A stretch of 64,000 nt of DNA from Roseburia sp. (lineage in GTDB: Bacteria; Bacillota; Clostridia; Lachnospirales; Lachnospiraceae). The position numbers were made by a program, and so were the translations under genes. Below the pieces are notes generated by a model. It made no database searches. It was given only the letters and a program-made list of their open reading frames with translations, and was not told the DNA's origin. The stretch is taken from the NCBI GenBank assembly GCA_017937095.1, contig JAGBEG010000011.1, forward strand, positions 62,001 to 126,000, given 5' to 3'. How positions within the stretch are numbered: position 1 is the stretch's first letter; each line of letters begins with the position of its first letter. Below are positions 15,673 through 23,553 of the stretch, piece by piece.

Positions 15673-17685
15673 ATGAGCAAAGAGAAATTCTATATGACAA
15701 CCGCGATTGCCTACACATCAGGCAAGCCGCACATCGGAAACACCTATGAAATCGTACTTGCAGACGCAATCGCACGATATAAGAGATTAGAGGGCTACGA
15801 CGTTTATTTCCAGACAGGAACGGATGAGCACGGACAGAAGATTCAGGAGAAGGCGGAGAAAGCCGGAATCACCCCGAAGCAGTATGTGGACAATGTAGCC
15901 GGAGACGTAAAGCGTATCTGGGATTTGATGAACACCTCCTACGACAACTTTGTCCGCACGACCGATGCAGACCATGAGAAGCAGGTACAGAAGATTTTTA
16001 AGAAGCTCTATGACAAGGGCGACATTTACAAAGGCTCTTACGAGGGACTTTACTGTACGCCGTGCGAGTCCTTCTGGACGGAGTCACAGCTTGTGGACGG
16101 CAAATGTCCGGACTGCGGGCGCGAGGTAAAGCCTGCGAAGGAGGAGGCATACTTCTTTAAGATGAGCAAATATGCCGACCGCCTGATCGAGCATATCAAC
16201 ACGCACCCGGAGTTCATTCAGCCTGTTTCCAGAAAGAACGAGATGATGAATAACTTCCTGCTGCCGGGCTTACAGGATCTTTGTGTGTCGAGAACCTCCT
16301 TCTCATGGGGCATTCCGGTAGACTTTGACCCGAAGCATGTTGTCTATGTGTGGCTTGATGCGCTGACAAACTATATCACGAAAATCGGATACGATGCGGA
16401 CGGCAATTCCTCGGAGCTTTTCAACAAGAACTGGCCGGCGGATCTGCATCTGATCGGTAAGGATATCATCCGTTTCCATACCATTTACTGGCCGATTTTC
16501 TTAATGGCGCTCGATCTGCCGCTGCCAAAGCAGGTATTCGGACACCCGTGGCTCTTACAGGGCGGCGATAAGATGAGCAAATCCAAGGGAAATGTCATCT
16601 ATGCGGACGATATGGTAGATTTGTTTGGCGTGGACGCGACACGTTACTTCGTGCTGCATGAGATGCCGTTCGAGAACGACGGTATCATCACATGGGAGCT
16701 TGTCATCGAGCGTTTTAATTCCGACCTTGCAAATATCCTTGGAAATCTCGTGAACCGCACCGTTTCCATGAGCAATAAATATTTTGACGGCGTGGTAAAG
16801 AGCACGGGCGTAACGGAAGAAGTGGACGCCGACTTAAAGGCTGTCGTGACCGGGGCGAGAGATAAGGTCGCGCAGAAGATGAAAGATCTGCGTGTGGCGG
16901 ATGCTATTTCCGAGGTATTCGCGGTATTCCGCCGCTGCAATAAGTATATCGACGAGACGGCTCCGTGGGTGCTCGCAAAGGACGAGGCGAAGGCGGACCG
17001 CTTAAGCGAGGTGCTCTACAATCTGGTGGAGTCCATCACGATCGGCGCATCCCTTTTAGAGAGCTTTTTGCCGGAGACCGCGGAAAAGATCGCGGCACAG
17101 CTTAACACAGAGCTTCGCACCTTTGAGGAACTGGATAAGTTCGGACTCTATGAGAGCGGCAAGAAGGTGACGGATAAGCCGGAAATCTTATTTGCGCGTC
17201 TTGACGCAAAGGATGTCATGCCGAAGGTCGAGGCAATCAAAGAGGCGCAGAAGAAGGAGTTCGAGGCGGAGCAGCGTGCACTTGGTGAGGACGTTCCGGC
17301 AGCGGATACCGAAGCAGGAGATACCGCCGGGGAAGCGGTCATTGACATCGAGCCGAAGGAAGAAATCACCTACGATGACTTCATGAAGATGCAGTTTCAG
17401 GTCGGTGAGATCATTGCCTGCGAGGCAGTGGAGAAGTCCAAGAAGCTGCTCTGCTCCAAGGTAAAAATCGGCAGTCAGGTAAAGCAGATCGTATCTGGCA
17501 TCCGCAAGTATTACACGCCGGAGGAGATGGTCGGCAAGAAGGTCATGGTACTAGTGAACTTAAAGCCGGCGAAGCTGGCAGGCGTACTTTCTGAGGGAAT
17601 GCTTCTGTGCGCTGAGGACGCGGAGGGCAACCTTGCACTTGTGACGCCGGAGAAACCGATGCCGGCGGGTGCAGAGATCTGCTAG
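15673..17685 (+). CDS. metG: Methionyl-tRNA synthetase
   Basis: A 670-residue class I aminoacyl-tRNA synthetase that charges tRNA-Met. The HIGH motif is H20-I-G-N in SGKPHIGNTYE. The zinc-binding knuckle is C129-x2-C132 ... C145-x2-C148 and KMSKS is at about residue 300 (DKMSKSKGN). An anticodon-binding helical domain follows. The C-terminal ~100 residues (about 570-670) are a Trbp111/EMAP-type tRNA-binding OB-fold (FQVGEIIACEAVEKSKKLL). ATG 15673 follows AGGAAAGGAG; the upstream in-frame ATG 15637 lacks a site. Expression is controlled by the T-box leader. Confidence 0.97.
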   Translation: MSKEKFYMTTAIAYTSGKPHIGNTYEIVLADAIARYKRLEGYDVYFQTGTDEHGQKIQEKAEKAGITPKQYVDNVAGDVKRIWDLMNTSYDNFVRTTDADHEKQVQKIFKKLYDKGDIYKGSYEGLYCTPCESFWTESQLVDGKCPDCGREVKPAKEEAYFFKMSKYADRLIEHINTHPEFIQPVSRKNEMMNNFLLPGLQDLCVSRTSFSWGIPVDFDPKHVVYVWLDALTNYITKIGYDADGNSSELFNKNWPADLHLIGKDIIRFHTIYWPIFLMALDLPLPKQVFGHPWLLQGGDKMSKSKGNVIYADDMVDLFGVDATRYFVLHEMPFENDGIITWELVIERFNSDLANILGNLVNRTVSMSNKYFDGVVKSTGVTEEVDADLKAVVTGARDKVAQKMKDLRVADAISEVFAVFRRCNKYIDETAPWVLAKDEAKADRLSEVLYNLVESITIGASLLESFLPETAEKIAAQLNTELRTFEELDKFGLYESGKKVTDKPEILFARLDAKDVMPKVEAIKEAQKKEFEAEQRALGEDVPAADTEAGDTAGEAVIDIEPKEEITYDDFMKMQFQVGEIIACEAVEKSKKLLCSKVKIGSQVKQIVSGIRKYYTPEEMVGKKVMVLVNLKPAKLAGVLSEGMLLCAEDAEGNLALVTPEKPMPAGAEIC

Positions 17686-17782
17686 TGACAAAAGCTTTAT
17701 CACAAAAAAAGGCAAATTCACGCACAAAATCTAACAAAAAAGACCGTTTCATCCGATGTATAACATATGAACGGATTCATGT

Positions 17783-17834
17783 AAAGCGCGCCGCTGGGCA
17801 GGAGGATTCAATCCGTCCGGCGGGCGCTTTTTCT
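17783..17834 (+). terminator. Terminator downstream of metG
   Basis: AAAGCGC (17783-17789) pairs with GCGCTTT (17824-17830) and the stem continues with GC-rich pairs around CCG/CGG; T residues follow. The loop is about 25 nt. It lies 100 bp after the metG stop. Confidence 0.65.
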
Positions 17835-17927
17835 TTCAGGCAGAGGGCAGGGCGGATGCGCAGAGCACCGGTCAAGGGAGAGCGCATACTGACACTCTCT
17901 GCGGGGAGCTTCAGGGAGGAATGAAAA

Positions 17928-18806
17928 ATGAGTACGACGGTAAACGGCGCGGGAAGCGCCAATTCCCGTACCGCTATGATGGGAACGCTTACGATTCAGA
18001 AGAAGGACAATCCTTATGTGCGGATGGCGAATTTCGGGAAATCACAGAAAAAATCTACGAAACAATTAAACTATAATCATAGAGAAATCTCCGGTCAGCT
18101 TGTGCGCGCAAAAAAAGCACAGAGTGCGGCGACTGTGCTGACGCGTGCAAAGAGCAAGCTTGCCGTGCTGCAGCGGCAGGCGGGAACAGGTCAGTACAAT
18201 CAGACAGAAATGGCGAACGCAATCGCACACGCGAAGCGGATGGTGCGGTGTGCACAGCTTAAGGTGCGCAATCTTAAGGAAGAAGAGCGGGAGCAGAAAT
18301 CGCACCAGAGGGAGAGCGGCGCAAAGACGCAGCAGAAGCAGGGCGAGGTGAGGCGCCGGGTTGCGGCAAAGGAGCGCGAGCTAAAGCAGAAGGTCGCCAT
18401 CGAGGAGACGCAGGAGGTCATAAAGGAAAAGCAAAAGCGCAGCGAAATGGCACAGAAACGCCGGATGCACCGCAATCAGGAGCGCGGAAAAATCGCGGAG
18501 GCAGACATGAAATATATCAAGGCAATGTCCGGCAATAACAGCGGCTATACAAGCAGCAGCTATGACGAGGCGTCCGGGATCGCACTTGACATCAGCAGTG
18601 CGGCGATGGCACTTGCCGAGCTTGCGCTGACGGAGCAGGCGAGATCTGCAATCGAGCAGGAGGTCGAGGCGGAGGTCGAGGCAGAGATGGCGCTTGAAGC
18701 GGGGCAGACATCGGATGTCTCCGGCAGCACAGGCGGAGGAACGCCCGTGACAGACGGCAGCGCGGCGGCAGGCGGCGAGACGGCGACCGTGGATGTGTCG
18801 GTATAG
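17928..18806 (+). CDS. Coiled-coil protein of unknown function
   Basis: A 292-residue protein I do not recognise. There is no signal peptide or membrane segment. Residues about 30-205 are rich in K, R, Q and E and strongly helical (NYNHREISGQLVRAKKAQSA ... KERELKQKVAIEETQEVIKE). A short serine/tyrosine hinge follows (SGNNSGYTSSSYDEAS), then a hydrophobic helix with alanines (SAAMALAELALTEQARSAIE), an acidic patch (EVEAEVEAEM) and a G/S/T-rich tail. The charge layout (basic N-terminal two thirds, acidic end) may suit binding to nucleic acid or another protein. It stands alone between metG and kinase module 2. ATG 17928 follows CAGGGAGGAATG. Confidence 0.65.
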   Translation: MSTTVNGAGSANSRTAMMGTLTIQKKDNPYVRMANFGKSQKKSTKQLNYNHREISGQLVRAKKAQSAATVLTRAKSKLAVLQRQAGTGQYNQTEMANAIAHAKRMVRCAQLKVRNLKEEEREQKSHQRESGAKTQQKQGEVRRRVAAKERELKQKVAIEETQEVIKEKQKRSEMAQKRRMHRNQERGKIAEADMKYIKAMSGNNSGYTSSSYDEASGIALDISSAAMALAELALTEQARSAIEQEVEAEVEAEMALEAGQTSDVSGSTGGGTPVTDGSAAAGGETATVDVSV

Positions 18807-18815
18807 ATACAATGC

Positions 18816-18844
18816 TTGTAAGAAAAAAATATGTGTGCTAATAT
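18816..18844 (+). promoter_or_regulatory. Promoter of HipA-like module 2
   Basis: TTGTAA (18816-18821), 17-bp spacer, TAATAT (18839-18844), starting 10 bp after the preceding stop codon and 45 bp upstream of the partner gene. No clear operator palindrome is visible here, unlike module 1. Confidence 0.5.
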
Positions 18845-18888
18845 GGGCGTGGAACGGATATGATATCTTTTTAAGAGGGAATAAAAGG

Positions 18889-19245
18889 ATGGCGCTTGAA
18901 AAAATAAATTTCTGTTGTGACGTAATGTGGCTGGATAAAAAAGTAGGCAGACTTGAAATTACAGATTCCAAACTTGTGAAAAATGAGGTGTACACAAATA
19001 ATATATTTGAACATCCGTTTCCGCGGTCAAAGAGGCTCATGGACATCATTCATATACTAAGTGAAAGAGTTGTATGTAAAGAGAGATGGAACGATATCAT
19101 GCAGAGAAAGAGCGGAATCTATGAATATAATGTATATGATATCCTGCATAACACACACGGTGCAGATGTAGACGATTTCACATGGTTTCGATTTGATGGG
19201 GAATGCATAACGTGGGCGGAGGTAGATCCAAGGAGAAGGAAATGA
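18889..19245 (+). CDS. Partner protein of HipA-like kinase (module 2), no HTH
   Basis: A 118-residue protein encoded directly before and overlapping the kinase gene (ATGA). It lacks a helix-turn-helix. Its sequence parallels the C-terminal domain of the module-1 partner (13374): LVKNEVYTNNIFEHPF against IAVENRTDDLIHRAF; LSERVV...R against LESRCF...R; and YNVYDILHNTHGADVDDFTW against YDPLAIVERTKGRMAEDMQW. The shared positions are Y, I, T-x-G, D and W. I aligned these by eye. The start (ATG 18889) has AAAAGGA close by, with a short spacer. The surrounding DNA is visibly AT-richer than the metG region, which suggests transfer. Probable role: kinase inhibitor or adaptor. Confidence 0.65.
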   Translation: MALEKINFCCDVMWLDKKVGRLEITDSKLVKNEVYTNNIFEHPFPRSKRLMDIIHILSERVVCKERWNDIMQRKSGIYEYNVYDILHNTHGADVDDFTWFRFDGECITWAEVDPRRRK

Positions 19246-20012
19246 GAGAGTACAGCATTGACTCCAGATATAATTATCAAAGCAGAACAGTCACCAAAGG
19301 AACGCAGGAAAAATATGAGAAAAACGGGTATTACTACAAAATAAACAAAGCGGGTAACGAAGGATATGTAGAATATATCGTATATCGTGTGTTAAGCAAA
19401 TCTACACTTGACGATAATATGTATGTCAAATACGAGTATTGTAAGATAAACGGGAAATCAGGTTGCAGGTCAAAATCTTTTTTGGGAGAGAATGAGGTAT
19501 TTGTCACCATGAATACCTTATACGAAAAGATGACGGGCAGATGCGATTTGCCGGATAAACTAATGGCGTTAGCCAATGCAAAAGAAAGATTGGAATATAT
19601 ACTGGACATAGCAGACGGCGCGGGGATAGACAGGGAGAAATATAAAACATACATGCAGATAATGATGCAGATTGACTGGATAATAGAAAATACAGACAGG
19701 CATGTGCATAATTATGGAATCCTGTATAACAGAGAAGACGATACATTCAGACTGGCGCCAATATTTGACAATGGTATGTCATTAAATACTGACAGAAAAA
19801 ACAATAAAACAGCATGTACTTTGAGTGGATCGTTCAGTGATCAGGTAGTTGCTTTCGGATATCCAATCGTCCCTGCATTTAAAATAGATTATGCCGGGTT
19901 AAGAAGAGATTTAAAAAGAATAGAGCAGACATATGGTAAACATATGGAACTGGATGTCTTGAAAAGCAGATTGGCGGAAGTGCAGGGAATATTTGACGGA
20001 AAAGCTTTATAG
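19242..20012 (+). CDS. HipA-like Ser/Thr kinase (module 2)
   Basis: A 256-residue HipA-like kinase. An ATP-loop-like TVTKGTQEKYEKNGYYYKIN lies near the N-terminus and matches the spacing of SSKGNQLKWEQDGWWYKAD in module 1. The catalytic loop WIIENTDRHVHNYGILYN keeps the Asp and Asn, and the metal-binding Asp is in RLAPIFDNGMSLN. ATG 19242 overlaps the partner's TGA and has AGGAGAAGGA in front; an upstream in-frame ATG at 19203 lies inside the partner gene. AT-rich codon use (ATA, AGA, AAA) differs from neighbouring genes. Either a toxin-like or a signalling kinase; its substrate is unknown. Confidence 0.72.
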   Translation: MREYSIDSRYNYQSRTVTKGTQEKYEKNGYYYKINKAGNEGYVEYIVYRVLSKSTLDDNMYVKYEYCKINGKSGCRSKSFLGENEVFVTMNTLYEKMTGRCDLPDKLMALANAKERLEYILDIADGAGIDREKYKTYMQIMMQIDWIIENTDRHVHNYGILYNREDDTFRLAPIFDNGMSLNTDRKNNKTACTLSGSFSDQVVAFGYPIVPAFKIDYAGLRRDLKRIEQTYGKHMELDVLKSRLAEVQGIFDGKAL

Positions 20013-20057
20013 TAAGGACGCCGAAAAGACGTCAATATATCAGTATAATTGTCAATA

Positions 20058-20168
20058 ATGCATAAAAAATCAGAAAATAAAGATAAAAATAATACAAAAT
20101 CGATATTGACAATCATTTTTGAAGCGATTAAAATAAAACCAATTTCAGAAGAGAATATTGAGAATTAA
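20058..20168 (+). CDS. Possible 36-residue ORF or gene remnant
   Basis: A short AT-rich frame (MHKKSENKDKNNTKSILTII ... EENIEN) between kinase module 2 and the terminator at 20194. There is no clear ribosome site. A perfect 10-bp inverted repeat flanks its start: ATTGTCAATA (20048-20057) and TATTGACAAT (20104-20113). It may be a decayed gene tail from the same imported segment rather than a working gene. Confidence 0.25.
   Translation: MHKKSENKDKNNTKSILTIIFEAIKIKPISEENIEN
20106..20134 (+). promoter_or_regulatory. Strong promoter facing the terminator at 20194
   Basis: TTGACA (20106-20111), 17-bp spacer, TAAAAT (20129-20134). The next element downstream is a perfect terminator ending at 20228, so the predicted product is a transcript of only about 85-90 nt unless read-through reaches the kinase-like gene at 20278. 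Confidence 0.45.
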
Positions 20169-20193
20169 ATCGAAGAGGATTTAACCAGTTCGT

Positions 20194-20228
20194 AAAAAAA
20201 GCCTGTAAAACTATTACAGGCTTTTTTT
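20194..20228. terminator. Perfect terminator usable on both strands
   Basis: A perfect stem, AAAAAAAGCCTGTAA with TTACAGGCTTTTTTT, around the loop aactat. The flanking A-run and T-run mean it can terminate transcription in either direction. Confidence 0.92.
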
Positions 20229-20277
20229 GCGCATTTTTTTAGCACAGCAGAAAATTTGCAGAAAGCGAGGGATACAT

Positions 20278-20910
20278 ATGGCTGAACATTTTGTAATCAC
20301 GATTGCCAGAGGTTTTGGCAGCGGCGGAAAACAAATCGCCTCACAGGTAGCAAAGGATTTTGGAATTCATTGCTATGAAAACCGGATTCTGACACTGGCG
20401 GCGGAAAAAAGCGGGTATGACAGGACACGGTTCCTTGAGGCAGACGAGAGACTTACGGGGAATGCGCTGGTCAATTCCCTGAAAAATTTGCCGAGAACGA
20501 TGAAGCCAAAACCGCAGGAAGGGAAGTTTGTATCGAATATGCATTTGTATGAATGCGAGGCAGACATCATTCGGGAACTGGCAGATACAGAGTCCTGTGT
20601 GATTGTTGGGAAATGCGCCGATCACGTACTGAAGGATCGGAAAAATGTATTCAGCTTTTATATTGAAGCGCCGCGGGAATTTTGCCTGCACCGTATTGTA
20701 GAGCGAATGGGTGTAAGTGAGGCGGAGGCGCACCGGCTGATCAGCAAGACGGATAAATACAGGGCAGATTATTATAAATATTATACGGGTGGAAATTACT
20801 GGACAAACCCGGTCAACTATGACATGACGCTCAACAGCGACCGCGTTGGCATAGAGGAATGTATTCTGACGATTGAGAACTATGTCAGAATGAAAATGAA
20901 AATAGAATAA
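20278..20910 (+). CDS. Cytidylate kinase-like family protein
   Basis: A 210-residue P-loop protein of the cytidylate-kinase-like group (PF13189), often present in several copies in Clostridia. The N-terminal nucleotide-binding segment ITIARGFGSGGKQIASQVAK replaces the classic GxxGxGK form. Later come SCVIVGKCADHVLKD and a lid-like EAEAHRLISKTDKYRADYYK. True CMP kinases usually keep a canonical Walker A, so the substrate here may differ. ATG 20278 follows AAAGCGAGGGATAC. It precedes the nucleobase transport operon but is separated from it by a terminator-like hairpin. Confidence 0.8.
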   Translation: MAEHFVITIARGFGSGGKQIASQVAKDFGIHCYENRILTLAAEKSGYDRTRFLEADERLTGNALVNSLKNLPRTMKPKPQEGKFVSNMHLYECEADIIRELADTESCVIVGKCADHVLKDRKNVFSFYIEAPREFCLHRIVERMGVSEAEAHRLISKTDKYRADYYKYYTGGNYWTNPVNYDMTLNSDRVGIEECILTIENYVRMKMKIE

Positions 20911-20927
20911 GAAATTTTATGATTACG

Positions 20928-20970
20928 AAGGCGTAAGAATCCGAGAGGATGCTTATGCCTTTTGCTTTTA
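20928..20970 (+). terminator. Terminator-like hairpin before the nucleobase operon
   Basis: AAGGCGTAAG (20928-20937) pairs with CTTATGCCTT (20952-20961) with one G-U pair, and a TTTTGCTTTT stretch follows. It ends 14 bp before the first ABC gene, just upstream of its AAGGAGGAAGC site, so it may terminate the upstream gene or attenuate the operon. Confidence 0.6.
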
Positions 20971-20983
20971 AGGAGGAAGCAGC

Positions 20984-22540
20984 ATGAGCGACGTGATAAT
21001 GAAGGTGAAAAACCTGCGGAAGGTGTTTGGTGATTTCGTTGCAAATGACGGCATCAGCTTTGAGGTTGAGGCAGGAAAAATCTATGCACTTGCGGGAGAG
21101 AATGGTGCAGGAAAAAGCACATTGATGAAAATGCTGTATGGAGTGTATCCGATAGACGGCGGAGAACTTTATCTTGACGGAGAAAAGATGGAAAAATACA
21201 GTCCTTCTGTTGCCAGAGAAAAGGGGATCGGAATGGTATTTCAGGATTTCAGACTCGTACCGGCGTTTACGGCGCTGGAAAATATTTTCCTGTCAACGGA
21301 CAATACCGGATGGATGTTTCACAAAAACGAATTGCGAAAAAGAATGAAGGAATTGTCCGATCGTTACAGCCTGCATGTGAATCCGGATGAGGTCGTATGG
21401 CGTCTTGATCTGGGACAGCGTCAGCACATAGAGATTTTAAAGGTTCTGATGAATGATAATACAAGAATTTTGATTTTTGATGAGCCGACAAGTGTTCTTT
21501 CTCCGAACGAGATTGATGCATTTTTAAAGCTGCTTACGGTATTTCGGGATAAGGGCTTTGCAATTTTGCTGATTACGCATAAGATTCATGAAATTGTTCA
21601 GGTTGCAGATGTGGTGCACATTTTGAGAAAAGGAAGGCTGGTTTATACCTTTGACGACAAGGAGACGTTTTCTGAGAAGGAAATTGTTGCAAAGATGATA
21701 GGAGACGAAGCAGACGGTGCCGATTCTGATTTGGCAAATGTACAGGCGCAATTTACCGGAAAGGAAGATGTTCTGGGTGACGGAATTGATGATAAGCCCT
21801 TGCTTATGGCGAAAGCAATCACAATCAAAGATGATTATGGAAGACCTATTATTTACAATGCGGATTTTCATGTTTCTGCCGGCATGATTCTGGGTGTTGC
21901 CGGAATTTCCGGAAACGGTCAGCGGGAACTTACGGAAATGCTTTATGGCATACGTCCGTTAAGTGCAGGAAAGCTGGCTCTCGATGGCGAGGATATTAGC
22001 GCTTGTGATACCGCAAGAAGACTTGAATTAGGAATGCGGATTCTTTCGGAGGACCCTATCCGGGATAATCTGGTTCCGGAATACACGGTTCTTGAGCATA
22101 TGGCAATTTCCGGTTTCCCCTACAAGAAGAAGGGACCAATGATTGACTGGGAAGAGCTTGATGAGCGGGTAAGTGATTGTGAGGAAATCAGGGATTTAAA
22201 TGTGCCGGATATGCCAAGGCAGGCGGAAAAACTTTCCGGCGGAAACATCCAGAGAATGGTCTTTGCAAGGGCGGTAATAGCACATCCGAAGGTGTTTATC
22301 GCAAGCTATCCCAGCAGGGGGCTTGATATTGCGACAGTGTCCGCAGTGCATGAGACATTGGAGCGGTTGAAAGCGGAAGGCGCAGCAGTCATTTTTATAT
22401 CCGAAGATCTGAATGAATTGTTTACGATGTCAGATCGTCTGATAGTTCTTTCTGAGAACAGCATTTTTGGCCCTTATAAGCCCAGGGAGTTTGATGCGCA
22501 GATGATAGGCGAGGTTATGCTGAAAGGAGTGAAAGAGTGA
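20984..22540 (+). CDS. Double-domain ABC ATPase of a BMP-type nucleoside/nucleobase importer
   Basis: A 518-residue fused ATPase of the sugar/nucleoside (YufO/NupO, RbsA-like) class. Domain 1 has Walker A GENGAGKST (38-46), a modified signature RLDLGQRQHIEIL and Walker B ILIFDEPTS. Domain 2 (about 268-518) has a degenerate P-loop (VAGISGNGQREL), signature LSGGNIQRMVFARA and a Walker B-like VFIASYPSRGLD lacking the catalytic Glu, as is normal in this class. It energises the two permeases encoded next, and the solute is delivered by the BMP lipoprotein. The co-transcribed deaminases point to purine or pyrimidine bases or nucleosides as substrate. Confidence 0.9.
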   Translation: MSDVIMKVKNLRKVFGDFVANDGISFEVEAGKIYALAGENGAGKSTLMKMLYGVYPIDGGELYLDGEKMEKYSPSVAREKGIGMVFQDFRLVPAFTALENIFLSTDNTGWMFHKNELRKRMKELSDRYSLHVNPDEVVWRLDLGQRQHIEILKVLMNDNTRILIFDEPTSVLSPNEIDAFLKLLTVFRDKGFAILLITHKIHEIVQVADVVHILRKGRLVYTFDDKETFSEKEIVAKMIGDEADGADSDLANVQAQFTGKEDVLGDGIDDKPLLMAKAITIKDDYGRPIIYNADFHVSAGMILGVAGISGNGQRELTEMLYGIRPLSAGKLALDGEDISACDTARRLELGMRILSEDPIRDNLVPEYTVLEHMAISGFPYKKKGPMIDWEELDERVSDCEEIRDLNVPDMPRQAEKLSGGNIQRMVFARAVIAHPKVFIASYPSRGLDIATVSAVHETLERLKAEGAAVIFISEDLNELFTMSDRLIVLSENSIFGPYKPREFDAQMIGEVMLKGVKE

Positions 22541-23553
22541 TGAAAATAAAAGATTTTGTCATAAAGGCGTTGATTGGAATTGCTGCATCCTTTGGAATAT
22601 TTTCCGTATTTCTTTTGACACAGCAGCAGAATCCGCTTGTCGTATATAAAACGCTGATTATGTGTTTTGTAAATAATCGCTACAACGTCGGTGAAATTGC
22701 AGTGAAGATGACGCCTGTTCTGCTCGCAGGTATGGCAGCGCTCATTCCTGCGAAGGTCGGGCTTAGTAACTGCGGCGGAGAGGGGCAGTTAATTGCCGGA
22801 TGTCTGACTGCGAATATTGTGGGTGTTTATATCTGCGGCAATATGCCGGGAGCGGTCGGAATCCCGATCATGCTGCTTACCGCAGCACTTGCCGGTATGG
22901 TATGGGCGGCAATTCCACTGTTCTGCAAGATCAGGCTGAATATGAACGAAACACTGACAACACTTCTTAGCAATTATGTCATGTATAAGTTCGTTTCCTA
23001 TATGGTATTTGGTCCGATCAAAGACGTCAAGGGAAATAACTATCCGATGTCTGCCAAGATTGCAGAACAGCTTCGGATACCATCCTTTACCGGAACCAGA
23101 GCAAATTTCATGATTTTTGTGGCGATTGCCGCCGCAATTCTTGTCTGGTTCGTATTTGCAAAGACGGAACTGGGATTCAAATTAAGAATTATAGGAGGAA
23201 ATGAGAGAGCGGCATTGTTTGCCGGATATAACGTGAAACGGGCGCAATGCATTTCATTTCTGGTTGCGGGGGCAATTGCAGGGTTTGCGGGAGGCGTTAT
23301 TATGAGCAGCGTGGAATTTCAGATGCGGGAAACGACAGCGCATGACCTTGGATTTCTCGGATTTCTTGCGACAGGTATTGCCGGTGGAAACGCCATTATC
23401 TCTATTCTGACAGGCCTTATGTTATCGGCGCTCAATGTGTGCGGAACGTCGCTTGAAATTTCTACCGGGCTGCGTTCAGCGGCATCGACAATATTGATGT
23501 CAATTATTCTGTTAACGATTTTTGCACTGGGAAGGAGGAAGAGAGCACAATGA
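22540..23553 (+). CDS. BMP-type ABC importer permease 1
   Basis: A 337-residue inner-membrane permease (BPD_transp_2, YufP/NupP-like) with about 8-10 helices. The family segment AALIPAKVGLSNCGGEGQLI lies after the third helix, and ELGFKLRIIGGNERAALFAGY is the ATPase-contact loop. ATG 22540 overlaps the ATPase stop (TGATG); a GTG at 22537 is an alternative start. It forms a heterodimer with the next gene's product. Confidence 0.88.
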   Translation: MKIKDFVIKALIGIAASFGIFSVFLLTQQQNPLVVYKTLIMCFVNNRYNVGEIAVKMTPVLLAGMAALIPAKVGLSNCGGEGQLIAGCLTANIVGVYICGNMPGAVGIPIMLLTAALAGMVWAAIPLFCKIRLNMNETLTTLLSNYVMYKFVSYMVFGPIKDVKGNNYPMSAKIAEQLRIPSFTGTRANFMIFVAIAAAILVWFVFAKTELGFKLRIIGGNERAALFAGYNVKRAQCISFLVAGAIAGFAGGVIMSSVEFQMRETTAHDLGFLGFLATGIAGGNAIISILTGLMLSALNVCGTSLEISTGLRSAASTILMSIILLTIFALGRRKRAQ

